A DNA stretch of 64,000 nt from Protula sp. h YS-2021 (GCA_949752745.1 OX457025.1:50209601-50273600); one strand, 5' to 3'; shown: positions 23,288 to 36,289, counted from the stretch's first letter. Program-made: numbers and translations. Notes: a model not told the origin generated them from the sequence alone.

Positions 23288-24891
23288 CTAGCTTGTGTGA
23301 GAAACCTTTGCGCTGAGTGTGGTTTTTTAATACAACAAAGTCTCCAGATCTTAATTTTGGATTTTTGGCCCTTTGATCATAATAGGCCTTTGCTTCGATA
23401 GCATGTCTTTTGAGATTTTGCTTTGTCATTTCACGACTAAGTTGTACATTATGGAATAGTTGTTCGATGTATTCTTGTACGTTCTTTGAGTATTTCTTAC
23501 TTGGAGTGAGTGCGGTGTCTTGAGGGAGAACACACTGGCGTCCGAACAGAATAAAATATGGAGAAAAGTGAGTTGACTGGTTAGCAGGAGTGACACGATA
23601 GCTCAACATGACTAGTGGAAGCACACGCGACCAGTTTGAGTGTGATTTATCTATCATAATACATAAGGATTGTTCTATTCTTGAATTCTGACGTTCGCAG
23701 GTTAAATTTGCCTGTGCGTGGTAAGATGTAATGAAATCGTGATGGATGTCGTATATTTTTCAGAGTTCTTTAACTACAGAAGACATGAAGTTCATTGCTC
23801 TGTCAGACACTAAAGTTTCGAAACTGCCAAACCGACCTTGATCACATGTTTTGACAAAGTTTTTGACATCCTCTGACATTTTGTCCCATTGGTATTTCAA
23901 AGCTATGGCATCTCTTGTGCGTTGCTCGCCTTGATGCCCCAGTTTGTTGTGATATGCATGAAGTATGTCGTCCCGTAGTGGAGGTGGTATCATTATAACA
24001 CAAGTACTTTCTGGTAATTTGTTGAATTTGCTTTTCGCAAATCGTGTTTCTTTGTAGCGAATAAGGATATTGTTGTCATCTAGAGCGTATAGGTAACTGT
24101 TCTTTGAATAAGATAAGCTAATTTGTCATCAGATGGAAGTACATTGTGTTTAGGTATTTGATCATTGGTGCGCACCATGTTTGATCTTCTTGCTGATATT
24201 GAGCTATGGATTTGGAGTTTAGAGCAAAAATGGAGTTTATGGTGTGCTCTAAATCTAATGATATTTCTGTGTTTATGCTTTTGGATGCTTGTGGTGATAA
24301 TGTAATTTGATCCGAAGTGAAAATGCTAGTGTTCTGGAAGGTGAAATGTATGGCAATGTGTTGTGGCGGATGTATGGGAGTAGAAGCGATTTTCAGAAAA
24401 TCTACTTCTTCATCGGAGACTGGCGTAGGATCGTATTCCCGACGAGACAAAGCATCGACAACAGTGTTTTTCTTGCCTTCAATATGCTTTACTTCGGACT
24501 GAAAATGTTGCAGTTGAAATGACCACCGTGAAACTTTGCCTTTGCCTGTACCATTATTGAGTATGTATAGTGGTGCGCTGTTATCCGTGTAAAGGAGGAC
24601 CTTGATATTGCGTCTGTTGTTTTGCTCTAAGTATTTGCAGTAGTATTGACAACCAGCAACTATGGCAAGGGCTTCCTTTTCATACGTGGGCCAGTTTCTT
24701 TCATGTTTGCGAATTGCCTGCCACCGTAACATATTGGGCGCTTGATGTTGTTTTTGTCTTTTTGAGCTAAAACATAACTGATGGCTGAGTCAATGGCGTC
24801 AGTTTACAGGATGAATTGTTTTTCGAAGCTTGGGATGTGGAGCATTGGGTTAGTTGTGAGTGCGGATTTCAGTCGCTGAAAAGCTGGAAAG
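23288..24891 (-). pseudogene. Array unit 5
   Basis: RNase H lacks one C near 24719, so the usable frame starts late (24732-24118), and the Tyr codon of 'YTDAS' is a stop. The finger frame 23993-23760 ends at the Cys-to-stop change. The integrase end is at 23657-23265. Confidence 0.8.
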
Positions 24892-26495
24892 CTAGCTTGT
24901 GTGAGAAACCTTTGCACTGAGTGTGGTTTTTTAATACAACAAAGTCTCCAGATCTTAATTTTGGATTTTTGGCCCTTTGATCATAATAGGCCTTTGCTTC
25001 GATAGCATGTCTTTTGAGATTTTGCTTTGACATTTCACGACTAAGTTGTACATTATGGAATAGTTGTTCGATGTATTCTTGTACGTTCTTTGAGTATTTC
25101 TTACTTGGAGTGAGTGCGGTGTCTTGAGGGAGAACACACTGGCGTCCGAACAGAATAAAATATGGAGAAAAGTGAGTTGACTGGTTAGCAGGAGTGACAC
25201 GATAGCTTAACATGACTAGTGGAAGCACACGCGACCAGTTTGAGTGTGATTTATCTATCATAATACAGAAGGATTGTTCTAGTCTTGAATTCTGACGTTC
25301 GCAGGTTGAATTTGCCTGTGCGTGGTAAGATGTAATGAAATGGTGATGGATGTCGTATATTTTGCAGAGTTCTTTAACTACAGAAGACATGAAGTTCATT
25401 GCTCTGTCAGACACTAAAGTTTCGAAACTGCCAAACCGACCTTGATCACATGTTTTGACAAAGTTTTTGACATCCTCTGACATTTTGTCCCATTGGTATT
25501 TCAAAGCTATGGCATCTCTTGTGCGTTGCTCGCCTTGATGCCCCAGTTTGTTGTGATATGCATGAAGTATGTCGTCCCGTAGTGGAGGTGGTATCATTAT
25601 AACACAAGTACTTTCTGGTAATTTGTTGAATTTGCTTTTCGCAAATCGTGTTTCTTTGTAGCGAATAAGGATATTGTTGTCATCTAGAGCGTATAGGTAA
25701 CTGTTCTTTGAATAAGATAAGCTAATTTGTCATCAGATGGAAGTACATTGTGTTTAGGTATTTGATCATTGGTGCGCACCATGTTTGATCTTCTTGCTGA
25801 TATTGAGCTATGGATTTGGAGTTTAGAGCAAAAATGGAGTTCATGGTGTGCTCTAAATCTAATGATATTTCTGTGTTTATGCTTTTGGATGCTTGTGGTG
25901 ATAATGTAATTTGATCCGAAGTGAAAATGCTAGTGTTCTGGAAGGTGAAATGTCTGGCAATGTGTTGTGGCGGATGTATGGTAGTAGAAGCGATTTTCAG
26001 AGAATCTACTTCTTCATCGGAGACTGGCGTAGGATCGTATTCCCGACGAGACAAAGCATCGACAACAGTGTTTTTCTTGCCTTCAATATGCTTTACTTCG
26101 TACTGAAATTGTTGCAGTTGAAATGACCATCGTGAAACTTTGCCTTTGCCTGTACCATTATTGAGTATGTATAGTGGTGCGCTGTTATCCGTGTAAAGGA
26201 GGACCTTGATATTGCGTCTGTTGTTTTGCTCTAAGTATTTGCAGTAGTATTGACAACCAGCAACTATGGCAAGGGCTTCCTTTTCATACGTGGGCCAGTT
26301 TCTTTCATGTTTGCGAATTGCCTGCCACCGTAACATATTGGGCGCTTGATGTTGTTTTTGTCTTTTTGAGCTAAAACATAACTGATGGCTGAGTCAATGG
26401 CGTCAGTTTACAGGATGAATTGTTTTTCGAAGCTTGGGATGTGGAGCATTGGGTTAGTTGTGAGTGCGGATTTCAGTCGCTGAAAAGCTGGAAAG
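24892..26495 (-). pseudogene. Array unit 4
   Basis: Shares with unit 5 the one-base RNase H deletion and the stop in 'YTDAS' (frame 26336-25722). Shares with unit 3 the private changes 'IARHFTF', 'HTMNSIF', 'MSKQNLK' and 'HTQCKGF' (integrase frame 25597-24869). It therefore looks like a recombinant between its two neighbours. Confidence 0.8.
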
Positions 26496-28100
26496 CTAGC
26501 TTGTGTGAGAAACCTTTGCACTGAGTGTGGTTTTTTAATACAACAAAGTCTCCAGATCTTAATTTTGGATTTTTGGCCCTTTGATCATAATAGGCCTTTG
26601 CTTCGATAGCATGTCTTTTGAGATTTTGCTTTGACATTTCACGACTAAGTTGTACATTATGGAATAGTTGTTCGATGTATTCTTGTACGTTCTTTGAGTA
26701 TTTCTTACTTGGAGTGAGTGCGGTGTCTTGAGGGAGAACACACTGGCGTCCGAACAGAATAAAATATGGAGAAAAGTGAGTTGACTGGTTAGCAGGAGTG
26801 ACACGATAGCTTAACATGACTAGTGGAAGCACACGCGACCAGTTTGAGTGTGATTTATCTATCATAATACAGAAGGATTGTTCTAGTCTTGAATTCTGAC
26901 GTTCGCAGGTTGAATTTGCCTGTGCGTGGTAAGATGTAATGAAATGGTGATGGATGTCGTATATTTTGCAGAGTTCTTTAACTACAGAAGACATGAAGTT
27001 CATTGCTCTGTCAGACACTAAAGTTTCGAAACTGCCAAACCGACCTTGATCACATGTTTTGACAAAGTTTTTGACATCCTCTGACATTTTGTCCCATTGG
27101 TATTTCAAAGCTATGGCATCTCTTGTGCGTTGCTCGCCTTGATGCCCCAGTTTGTTGTGATATGCATGAAGTATGTCGTCCCGTAGTGGAGGTGGTATCA
27201 TTATAACACAAGTACTTTCTGGTAATTTGTTGAATTTGCTTTTCGCAAATCGTGTTTCTTTGTAGCGAATAAGGATATTGTTGTCATCTAGAGCGTATAG
27301 GTAACTGTTCTTTGAATAAGATAAGCTAATTTGTCATCAGATGGAAGTACATTGTGTTTAGGTATTTGATCATTGGTGCGCACCATGTTTGATCTTCTTG
27401 CTGATATTGAGCTATGGATTTGGAGTTTAGAGCAAAAATGGAGTTCATGGTGTGCTCTAAATCTAATGATATTTCTGTGTTTATGCTTTTGGATGCTTGT
27501 GGTGATAATGTAATTTGATCCGAAGTGAAAATGCTAGTGTTCTGGAAGGTGAAATGTCTGGCAATGTGTTGTGGCGGATGTATGGTAGTAGAAGCGATTT
27601 TCAGAGAATCTACTTCTTCATCGGAGACTGGCGTAGGATCGTATTCCCGACGAGACAAAGCATCGACAACAGTGTTTTTCTTGCCTTCAATATGCTTTAC
27701 TTCGTACTGAAATTGTTGCAGTTGAAATGACCATCGTGAAACTTTGCCTTTGCCTGTACCATTATTGAGTATGTATAGTGGTGCGCTGTTATCCGTGTAA
27801 AGGAGGACCTTGATATTGCGTCTGTTGTTTTGCTCTAAGTATTTGCAGTAGTATTGACAACCAGCAACTATGGCAAGGGCTTCCTTTTCATACGTGGGCC
27901 AGTTTCTTTCATGTTTGCGAATTGCCCTGCCACCGTAACATATTGGGCGCTCGATGTTGTTTTTGTCTTTTTGAGCTAAAACATAACTGATGGCTGAGTC
28001 ACTGGCGTCAGTGTACAGGATGAATTGTTTTTCAAAGCTTGGGATGTGGAGCATTGGGTTAGTTGTGAGTGCGGATTTCAGTCGCTGAAAAGCTGGAAAG
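26496..28100 (-). pseudogene. Array unit 3
   Basis: RNase H frame 28054-27326 is intact; integrase frame 27201-26473. Nearly identical to unit 4 including four private amino-acid changes, so the unit 3/4 pair is one of the most recent duplications. Confidence 0.8.
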
Positions 28101-29706
28101 CTAGCTTGTGTGAGAAACCTTTGCGCTGAGTGTGGTTTTTTAATACAACAAAGTCTCCAGATCTTAATTTTGGATTTTTGGCCCTTTGATCATAATAGGC
28201 CTTTGCTTCGATAGCATGTCTTTTGAGATTTTGCTTTGTCATTTCACGACTAAGTTGTACATTATGGAATAGTTGTTCGATGTATTCTTGTACGTTCTTT
28301 GAGTATTTCTTACTTGGAGTGAGTGCGGTGTCTTGAGGGAGAACACACTGGCGTCCGAACAGAATAAAATATGGAGAAAAGTGAGTTGACTGGTTAGCAG
28401 GAGTGACACGATAGCTTAACATGACTAGTGGAAGCACACGCGACCAGTTTGAGTGTGATTTATCTATCATAATACAGAAGGATTGTTCTAGTCTTGAATT
28501 CTGACGTTCGCAGGTTGAATTTGCCTGTGCGTGGTAAGATGTAATGAAATGGTGATGGATGTCGTATATTTTGCAGAGTTCTTTAACTACAGAAGACATG
28601 AAGTTCATTGCTCTGTCAGACACTAAAGTTTCGAAACTGCCAAACCGACCTTGATCACATGTTTTGACAAAGTTTTTGACATCCTCTGACATTTTGTCCC
28701 ATTGGTATTTCAAAGCTATGGCATCTCTTGTGCGTTGCTCGCCTTGATGCCCCAGTTTGTTGTGATATGCATGAAGTATGTCGTCCCGTAGTGGAGGTGG
28801 TATCATTATAACACAAGTACTTTCTGGTAATTTGTTGAATTTGCTTTTCGCAAATCGTGTTTCTTTGTAGCGAATAAGGATATTGTTGTCATCTAGAGCG
28901 TATAGGTAACTGTTTCTTTGAATAAGATAAGCTAATTTGTCATCAGATGGAAGTACATTGTGTTTAGGTATTTGATCATTGGTGCGCACCATGTTTGATC
29001 TTCTTGCTGATATTGAGCTATGGATTTGGAGTTTAGAGCAAAAATGGAGTTTATGGTGTGCTCTAAATCTAATGATATTTCTGTGTTTATGCTTTTGGAT
29101 GCTTGTGGTGATAATGTAATTTGATCCGAAGTGAAAATGCTAGTGTTCTGGAAGGTGAAATGTATGGCAATGTGTTGTGGCGGATGTATGGTAGTAGAAG
29201 CGATTTTCAGAAAATCTACTTCTTCATCGGAGACTGGCGTAGGATCGTATTCCCGACGAGACAAAGCATCGACAACAGTGTTTTTCTTGCCTTCAATATG
29301 TTTTGCTTCGTACTGAAATTGTTGCAGTTGAAATGACCACCGTGAAACTTTGCCTTTGCCTGTACCATTATTGAGTATGTATAGTGGTGCGCTGTTATCC
29401 GTGTAAAGGGGGACCTTGATATTGCGTCTGTTGTTTTGCTCTAAGTATTTGCAGTAGTATTGACAACCAGCAACTATGGCAAGGGCTTCCTTTTCATACG
29501 TGGGCCAGTTTCTTTCATGTTTGCGAATTGCCCTGCCACCGTAACATATTGGGCGCTCGATGTTGTTTTTGTCTTTTTGAGCTAAAACATAACTGATGGC
29601 TGAGTCAATGGCGTCAGTTTATAGGATGAATTGTTTTTCGAAGCTTGGGATGTGGAGCATTGGGTTAGTTGTGAGTGCGGATTTCAGTCGCTGAAAAGCT
29701 GGAAAG
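28101..29706 (-). pseudogene. Array unit 2
   Basis: Finger plus integrase form one 304-aa frame (28992-28078) without the T loss seen in units 3-5. The RNase H start carries the stop in 'YTDAS', so only the C-terminal part is labelled by a long frame (29264-28932). Confidence 0.8.
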
Positions 29707-31235
29707 CTAGCTTGTGTGAGAAACCTTTGCACTGAGTGTGGTTTTTTAATACAACAAAGTCTCCAGATCTTAATTTTGGATTTTTGGCCCTTTGATCATA
29801 ATAGGCCTTTGCTTCGATAGCATGTCTTTTGAGATTTTGCTTTGTCATTTCACGACTAAGTTGTACATTATGGAATAGTTGTTCGATGTATTCTTGTACG
29901 TTCTTTGAGTATTTCTTACTTGGAGTGAGTGCGGTGTCTTGAGGGAGAACACACTGGCGTCCGAACAGAATAAAATATGGAGAAAAGTGAGTTGACTGGT
30001 TAGCAGGAGTGACACGATAGCTTAACATGACTAGTGGAAGTACACGCGACCAGTTTGAGTGTGATTTATCTATCATAATACATAAGGATTGTTCTATTCT
30101 TGAATTCTGACGTTCGCAGGTTGAATTTGCCTGTGCGTGGTAAGATGTAATGAAATGGTGATGGATGTTGTATATTTTGCAGAGTTCTTTAACTACAGAA
30201 GACATGAAGTTCATTGCTCTGTCAGACACTACAGTTTCGAAACTGCCAAACCGACCTATTACTTCACTTTGCAGGGCGTTGGACATTGATCACATGTTTT
30301 GACAAAGTTTTTGACATCCTCTGACATTTTGTCCCATTGGTATTTCAAAGCTATGGCATCTCTTGTGCGTTGCTCGCCTTGATGCCCCAGTTTGTTGTGA
30401 TATGCATGAAGTATGTCGTCCCCCCGTAGTGGAGGTGGTATCATTATAACACAAGTACTTTCTGGTAATTTGTTGAATTTGCTTTTCGCAAATCGTGTTT
30501 CTCTGTAGCGAAAAAGGATATTGTTGTCATCTAGAGCGTATAGGTGACTGTTTCTTTGAATAAGATAAGCTCATTTGTCATCAGATGGAAGTACATTGTG
30601 CTTTAGGTATTTGATCATTAGTGCGCACCATGTTTGATCTGCTTGCTGATATTGAGCTATGGATTTGGAGTTAAGAGCAAAAATGGAGTTTATGGTGTGC
30701 TCTAAATCTAATGATATTTCTGCGTTTACGCTTGTGGGTGCTTCTGGTGATAAAGTAATTTGATCCGAAGTGAAAATTCTAGTGTTCTGGAAGGTGAAAT
30801 ATATGGCAAAACATCGGCAACAGTGTTTTTCTTGCCTTCAACATGCTTTGCTTCGCATTGAAATTGTTGCAGTTGAAATGACCACCCTGAAACTTTGCCT
30901 GTGCCTGTGCCATTATTGAGTAGGTATAGTAGTGCGCTGTTATCCGTGTAAAGGAGGACCTTGATATTGCGTCTGTTGTTTTGCTCTAAGTATTTGCAGT
31001 AGTATTGACAACCAGCAACTATGGCAAGGGCTTCCTTTTCATACATGGACCAGTTTCTTTCATGTTTGCGAATTGCCCTGCCACCGTAACATATTGGGCG
31101 CTCGATGTTGTTTTTGTCTTTTTGAGCTAATACATAACTGGTGTCAGTGTACAGGATGAATTGTTTTTCAAAGCTTGGGATTTGGAGCATTGGGTTAGTT
31201 GTGAGTGCGGATTTCAGTCGCTGAAAAGCTGTTTC
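29707..31235 (-). pseudogene. Array unit 1 (RT-proximal, parental position)
   Basis: This unit connects upstream to the RT without a junction, so it sits in the original place. RNase H (31190-30726) lacks four residues after 'YTD' and has lost about 110 bp near 30,808. The finger has a 3-bp insertion (extra Gly in 'PPPLRGDDI'). It has the long-form integrase (30286-29684) and more private differences than the inner units, as expected for the oldest copy. Confidence 0.8.
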
Positions 31236-31496
31236 GCATTGCTCAGACCATTAAAATTTGACCTCTTTTTGTAGAAGTTTGAACAAGGAGGAAGAAATTT
31301 TGGAGTAATGTTTTATAAATTTTCTGTAATAGTTACACATACCTAGAAATTGTTGGACTGTTTTGACTGAATTGGACCTAGGAAGCGATTTAACTGGTTT
31401 CGTGTTGGAGGGAGCGATGTAAACTTTGTCACCACTGATGATATGTCCGAGATATTATACTGAATGAACCACAAAATTGCATTTGAGACGTTGAGT
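31236..31496 (-). pseudogene. RT thumb/connection region of gypsy pol
   Basis: After the stop at 31497 the RT continues in another frame: 'YLGHIISGDKVYIAPSNTK' is disrupted by one stop just before it, then 'VQQFLGMCNYYRKFIKHYSK' follows, then the join to RNase H. The G-x-x-N-Y-Y-R-(K/R)-F-I motif is diagnostic of Ty3/gypsy. At least one frameshift separates it from the palm domain. Confidence 0.65.
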
Positions 31497-32492
31497 TTAA
31501 GATTGTTCTGTTTTCAATACCAAAAAGGCTTGTTGTAGGTGGTCCAAGTGTGTTTCGAATGAAGGGCTAAAAACCAAGATGTCATCCATGCAAATCAGAA
31601 GAATGTGAAAGGCTAATTTACTAAAGTCTTTTTGTAGAACGGATTGAAAAACAGAAGGGCTGGTAGACATCCCAAATGGTAAGCGGAGAAATTCATAGAG
31701 TCCTCGATGTGTAGCAAAAGCCGTTTCTTGTCTTGTTTTAGAGTCCAGGGGAATGTTCAAAAATGCGTTTTTAACATCAAGAGTTGAGAAGTAAGTTGCT
31801 TGTTTATCGGCTGTTTCCACTAAGATTGTTTCTATCTCCGGTAGTATTTGTACTGCTTGTGTTAAAAGTTTGTTGAGTTTGCGATAGTCGACAACGAAGC
31901 GATAAGTACCGTCGCGTTTTTTAACAAGTAAGTATGGAGAGGACCAGCACGAAGTACTCTCGCGAATAACGTCTTCCGCTAACATTTTATCTACGAGTCT
32001 GTCCATTTCGGCACGCATAGTAGGGTTTGCTTTGTGAGGACGTTGCTGTATGGGTTTGGCGTCACCGGTGTCAATTGTATACCTAAAGCCTTTGCAATGT
32101 CCAACACTGGACTCCTCAGTTGCGAAAACGTCACTATTTTGGCCTAGAAGGAGCAATAATTGGTGTTGTTGTTCTTTAGAAAACGTTGAGGTTCGAATTT
32201 CATTACCGAATTTAAATTGTTCAGCGATACGAATGCATTCGTTATCGGGCAGTGTACTGGGCTGCGAAGAGTCGATGTTATTTACTTGCGTATCGCTTGG
32301 GACGTTGAGGCCATGTATAGTATGATCGCTGGTCAGTTGTTCAAAGACTCCGACTGGGTAATCCTTAGGTATATGGCAGTCTCGAACGTCTGCGTTAATG
32401 ACACGTAGGTACGCTGTGCTTTCTTGGGTAGTGACTAAACACTGTGCACCTTGTAGGTGAAATTTTCGCACAAGTTCTTTCGTTGGTGTCAC
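31497..32492 (-). pseudogene. Ty3/gypsy reverse transcriptase (fingers and palm)
   Basis: A 331-aa frame with the ordered RT blocks: 'SSPYLLVKKRDGTYRFVVDY', 'YFSTLDVKNAFLNIPLDSK' (first Asp), 'LPFGMSTSPSVFQSVL', and 'LLICMDDILVFSP'. The last is the catalytic box; it is C-M-D-D here instead of the usual Y-x-D-D. The N-terminal 130 residues are the protease-RT linker. The frame ends early at 'LKTEQS' by a frameshift before the thumb. RT would copy the element RNA. The two catalytic Asp residues are retained, but the thumb and RNase H are out of frame. Confidence 0.8.
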
Positions 32493-33230
32493 TACACCAG
32501 CAACGTTTTTGTTCTCGTTTTGTTTTATGGTAACGGAAAAGACCGCTTCGCACGTACCAGGTATAATTATGTCTTCGGTTGTTCGAGCCAGATAAGTTGT
32601 TTTAGGAGAGTGTTTTAGTTGTTGCTGTTTTGAATGACTGTGTTGCGTTTTATTGTTTGTTGTTTGTTCTTTGTTTGTATTTTGGTTTATCTTAAAAGTA
32701 ATTTGGTTATTGTCAAAACTAATTGTGCTTTTATATTTTGTGAGGAAGTCGATTCCTAGAATTATATTATTTTGAAGAAGTGTTGTTTGAATTTAAACGC
32801 TGAAGTGTAAAGTGCATAGTGCCAGTACCTTCAACATCTATTTGATTACCATTGGGTGCTTTGATTTTGAAGTGAGTGTGCGCAATGTTTGGTTGTGTAT
32901 TGGGAAATAAGTTTTCGAACTGTGTTCTAGAAAGGCAAGATATTTGAGCACCAGTATCTATTAATGCTTTGGATTGTAAACCATTGATTGTGATGTCTAT
33001 GTAACTGTTTTCATGTGTAAATTGGTAGCAGTTATCAATGCAGTCCGAGGTAAAAGTTCGTATTTGTAATATTTTTTGTTCGCGTTTGCTTTTGTTTCTA
33101 AGTTTTTGTCTTGTTTTGAATCATGTTGATCCGGCTTTCTATCAGCATACTCTTGGAAAGTATGCCCATCTCGAATGGCGCGCATCGCTATTCTGAATGA
33201 TTTTATTGTTGCGTTGTTTGTTTGTTAACT
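32493..33230 (-). pseudogene. Gypsy retropepsin-type protease region
   Basis: 'SKALIDTGAQISCLS' is encoded with DTGA at 32958-32947, the catalytic Asp-Thr-Gly of retroviral-type aspartic proteases. It follows a basic stretch (33185-32997) with no clear zinc knuckle. Downstream frames toward 32493 are interrupted by several stops. The protease would cleave Gag-Pol. Confidence 0.65.
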
Positions 33231-34199
33231 TCTTTTGAGCGGCACGCACTTTTAAAATTACAGTTGTGGTACCGCTTGCCTGTGTTGTGGCTAGGTTGTG
33301 GCTAGTTGCCTGTGTTGTGGCTAGGTTGTTGCGCTGGGTTTGTGCCTTTGTTGACTTGCTCACAGTTGCAGTTACTACAGTGAGAGACTGCATGATTGGC
33401 TGTTGCATACATGTGGTTGATTGTGGATACTTTCATGATTGATGACTGAGGCATTTTATGTGACTGCTCTACCCTAACCGCATATTTTCTAAGTTCATCC
33501 CATGTTCGGGGTTGTGGATACAGGGTGATGTCTTTTACTAAGTGTGGCAGAAAGTTTTTACAAGTTGTTTTGAGTGCAGACTCCAAAGGAATGCGTGCTT
33601 GCTGCGAAAGGCGAATCATTTGGTCAATATATTCAAAAACTATTTCATGTGATTTTTGGTGATTCTGGTAAAATAAATTTTGAAGATCTGTGTAATCTTC
33701 CAGTAAGAAACGCTGGTTAAAAGCTGCAATAAAGAGGTTTTTGTTATTTTTTGTTTCTTGGTCTAAGGTTTCCGCTCAGTTTTTGCTTTGCCATGGAAGG
33801 CATATATGCAGTAAAGCGGAAAGTCTGCTTCCGGTAAGGACGACCTGATAAACTGAAAAAAAAAGAAAAATGGAATAACCATTGCTTTGCTCTTGACATC
33901 TCCCCGTCGAATGGCTGAAAAGAAGTCGGATTGAATGGAGCCGGCGGGTTGAAGGGGTACATGTACATATTTGGAGCCGGAGGAACAGGCATACTTTGCT
34001 GGATTACGAGTGGAATCTGTGCCTGGATGGCTGGATGTCCTTGGGTTGGGGCGTGTAACTGGGCTGGTTGCTGTTGTTGGGGTTAGGAGGTTTGTACTTC
34101 CTGGTTTGGTTGCGGTATAACATTATTCTCTGGCGCTTCAGCTTGGTTATTTTCGAGTTGCATTTGTTGGTTTATGGCAATTGTTTGATTACGGTTTCT
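33231..34199 (-). pseudogene. Gypsy gag, truncated at its 5' end
   Basis: The N-terminal part is Gln/Pro-rich ('QPNQEVQTS', then an in-frame TAA, then 'PVPPAPNMYMYPFNPPAP'), followed by 'FQPFDGEM'. The capsid-like core lies at 33740-33302: 'DYTDLQNLFYQNHQKSHEI', 'VFEYIDQMIRLSQQARIP', 'TWDELRKYAVRVEQS'. This is the retrotransposon-gag (RT-gag) pattern. A frameshift lies between 33744 and 33850. Sequence beyond about 34,199 is unrelated, so gag start and 5' LTR are lost. Confidence 0.65.
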
Positions 34200-35590
<1,391 letters not shown>

Positions 35591-35814
35591 CAAGTTTCAA
35601 TTTCTTTTATGTTTCGAGTATAAGCTGTTTTTGCGATATTTCTTCCATATTTCTCTGTCGTTTCTTTCATTTTTTTGGTTCCATCGCAGTCGAAAATCAA
35701 ATTTCTTTCGCAAATTATTCGAAACACCCAAAGTGTGACTTGGCTCATTGCATGAAGGTGTCTGCGAGATGACTTGATCAATCTTCCTAGGACAGAAATG
35801 GTCACAGTTCCTGT

Positions 35815-36165
35815 AATAAGCCAGTTCGCATTTTCGGGTCTTTCCGGTGGAGGTGTTGTTTCGGCTGCAAATTTTTTTGGGATAAATTATAAAGAAATGA
35901 TAAGGAAAAAACATCAAGTTTCTAATTTTCTTTCAACATGAACGCCTTCAAATTTATGAAGCCATCACATGATCTATTAAAAGCTATTTTACATATTATT
36001 CAGTCCCTTTAATAACCGACATGTGAATATGTTTCTGGCAAAATGGAATTTTGTTGATATTTTTTTCGTTTTGTTTTCTATCATTTCTTTATATCCTTAT
36101 TCCACCTGAATTCAGCCGAAACGTAAAAATTTTTCTGAAAAAGTCAAAGTGCGAATTGGCTTATT
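35815..36165. mobile_element. MITE-1 (TIR AATAAGCC...GGCTTATT), 351 bp
   Basis: The ends are inverted repeats: 'AATAAGCCAGTTCGCATTTT' at the left and, reading inward from the right, AATAAGCCAATTCGCACTTT. Both sides carry secondary words (TTTCCGGTGGAGGTG on the left, CCACCTGAATTCAGCCGAAA on the right). A second copy of similar length lies at 48074-48418. No coding capacity, so it is non-autonomous; the superfamily is undetermined. Confidence 0.8.
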
Positions 36166-36173
36166 GTAGAGCC

Positions 36174-36260
36174 ATAAGCCAATTCGCATTTTTTGGATCT
36201 TTCCGGTGAAGGTGAACGCAAAAACGTTTCGGCAAAAGACAAAGTGCGAATTGACTTATT
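36174..36260. mobile_element. MITE-1 internal-deletion derivative, 87 bp
   Basis: Starts 9 bp after the full-length MITE-1 and consists essentially of its two ends joined: 'ATAAGCCAATTCGCATTTT' ... 'AAAGTGCGAATTGACTTAT', with the GGTGAAGGTG and GTTTCGGC words between. It could fold back over nearly its whole length. Confidence 0.8.
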
Positions 36261-36289
36261 GTTGCTGTGGGAGATAATGGGAGATTTTA

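Larger units (their letters stand above)
12003..31235 (-). repeat. Tandem array: 12 units of ~1.6 kb RNase H-integrase DNA
   Basis: The same RNase H to integrase segment is repeated head to tail. Junctions carry CTAG(C) in 'aaagctagctt' at 13634, 15240, 16846, 18451, 20048, 21653, 23288, 24892, 26496, 28101 and 29707, giving periods of 1606, 1606, 1605, 1597, 1605, 1635, 1604, 1604, 1605 and 1606. Each junction fuses the integrase C-terminus ('KGFSHKLA') to the start of RNase H ('LKSALTTNPMLHIP'). Units keep the RNase H acidic residues (YTDAS, YEKEALA, YTDNSA, VVDALSR) and the integrase second Asp (VSDRAMNF) and Glu (CERQN). The integrase part with the first catalytic Asp is deleted in all units. 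Units are visibly near-identical over their length. Confidence 0.9.
9324..34199 (-). mobile_element. Ty3/gypsy-like element with env-like gene and an internal 12-unit amplification
   Basis: Reading right to left the order is gag (34.2-33.2 kb), protease with DTGA (33.0 kb), RT (32.5-31.5 kb), RNase H and integrase (31.2 kb onward), integrase tail (12.0-11.6 kb) and an env-like gene (11.6-9.6 kb). This is the gene order of Ty3/gypsy elements that carry an envelope (errantivirus-like). Without the array the element would be about 7 kb long; the extra length is the tandem repeat of the RNase H-integrase part. No LTR pair was recognised. The gag end is cut off at about 34.2 kb by a palindromic, AT-microsatellite-bearing sequence. 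Every gene has stops or frameshifts, so the element is not autonomous. Confidence 0.8.

Noticed and set aside
12003..31235. Repeated plus-strand frames of 71 and 61 codons in each array unit ('MIRSENASVLEGEMYGNVL', 'MKMLVFWKVKCMAMCCGG')
   Set aside because: They lie antisense to the RNase H frame and merely repeat because the unit repeats.
12003..31235. CRISPR-like regular spacing
   Set aside because: Units are 1.6 kb of coding retroelement DNA without spacers; the genome is eukaryotic.
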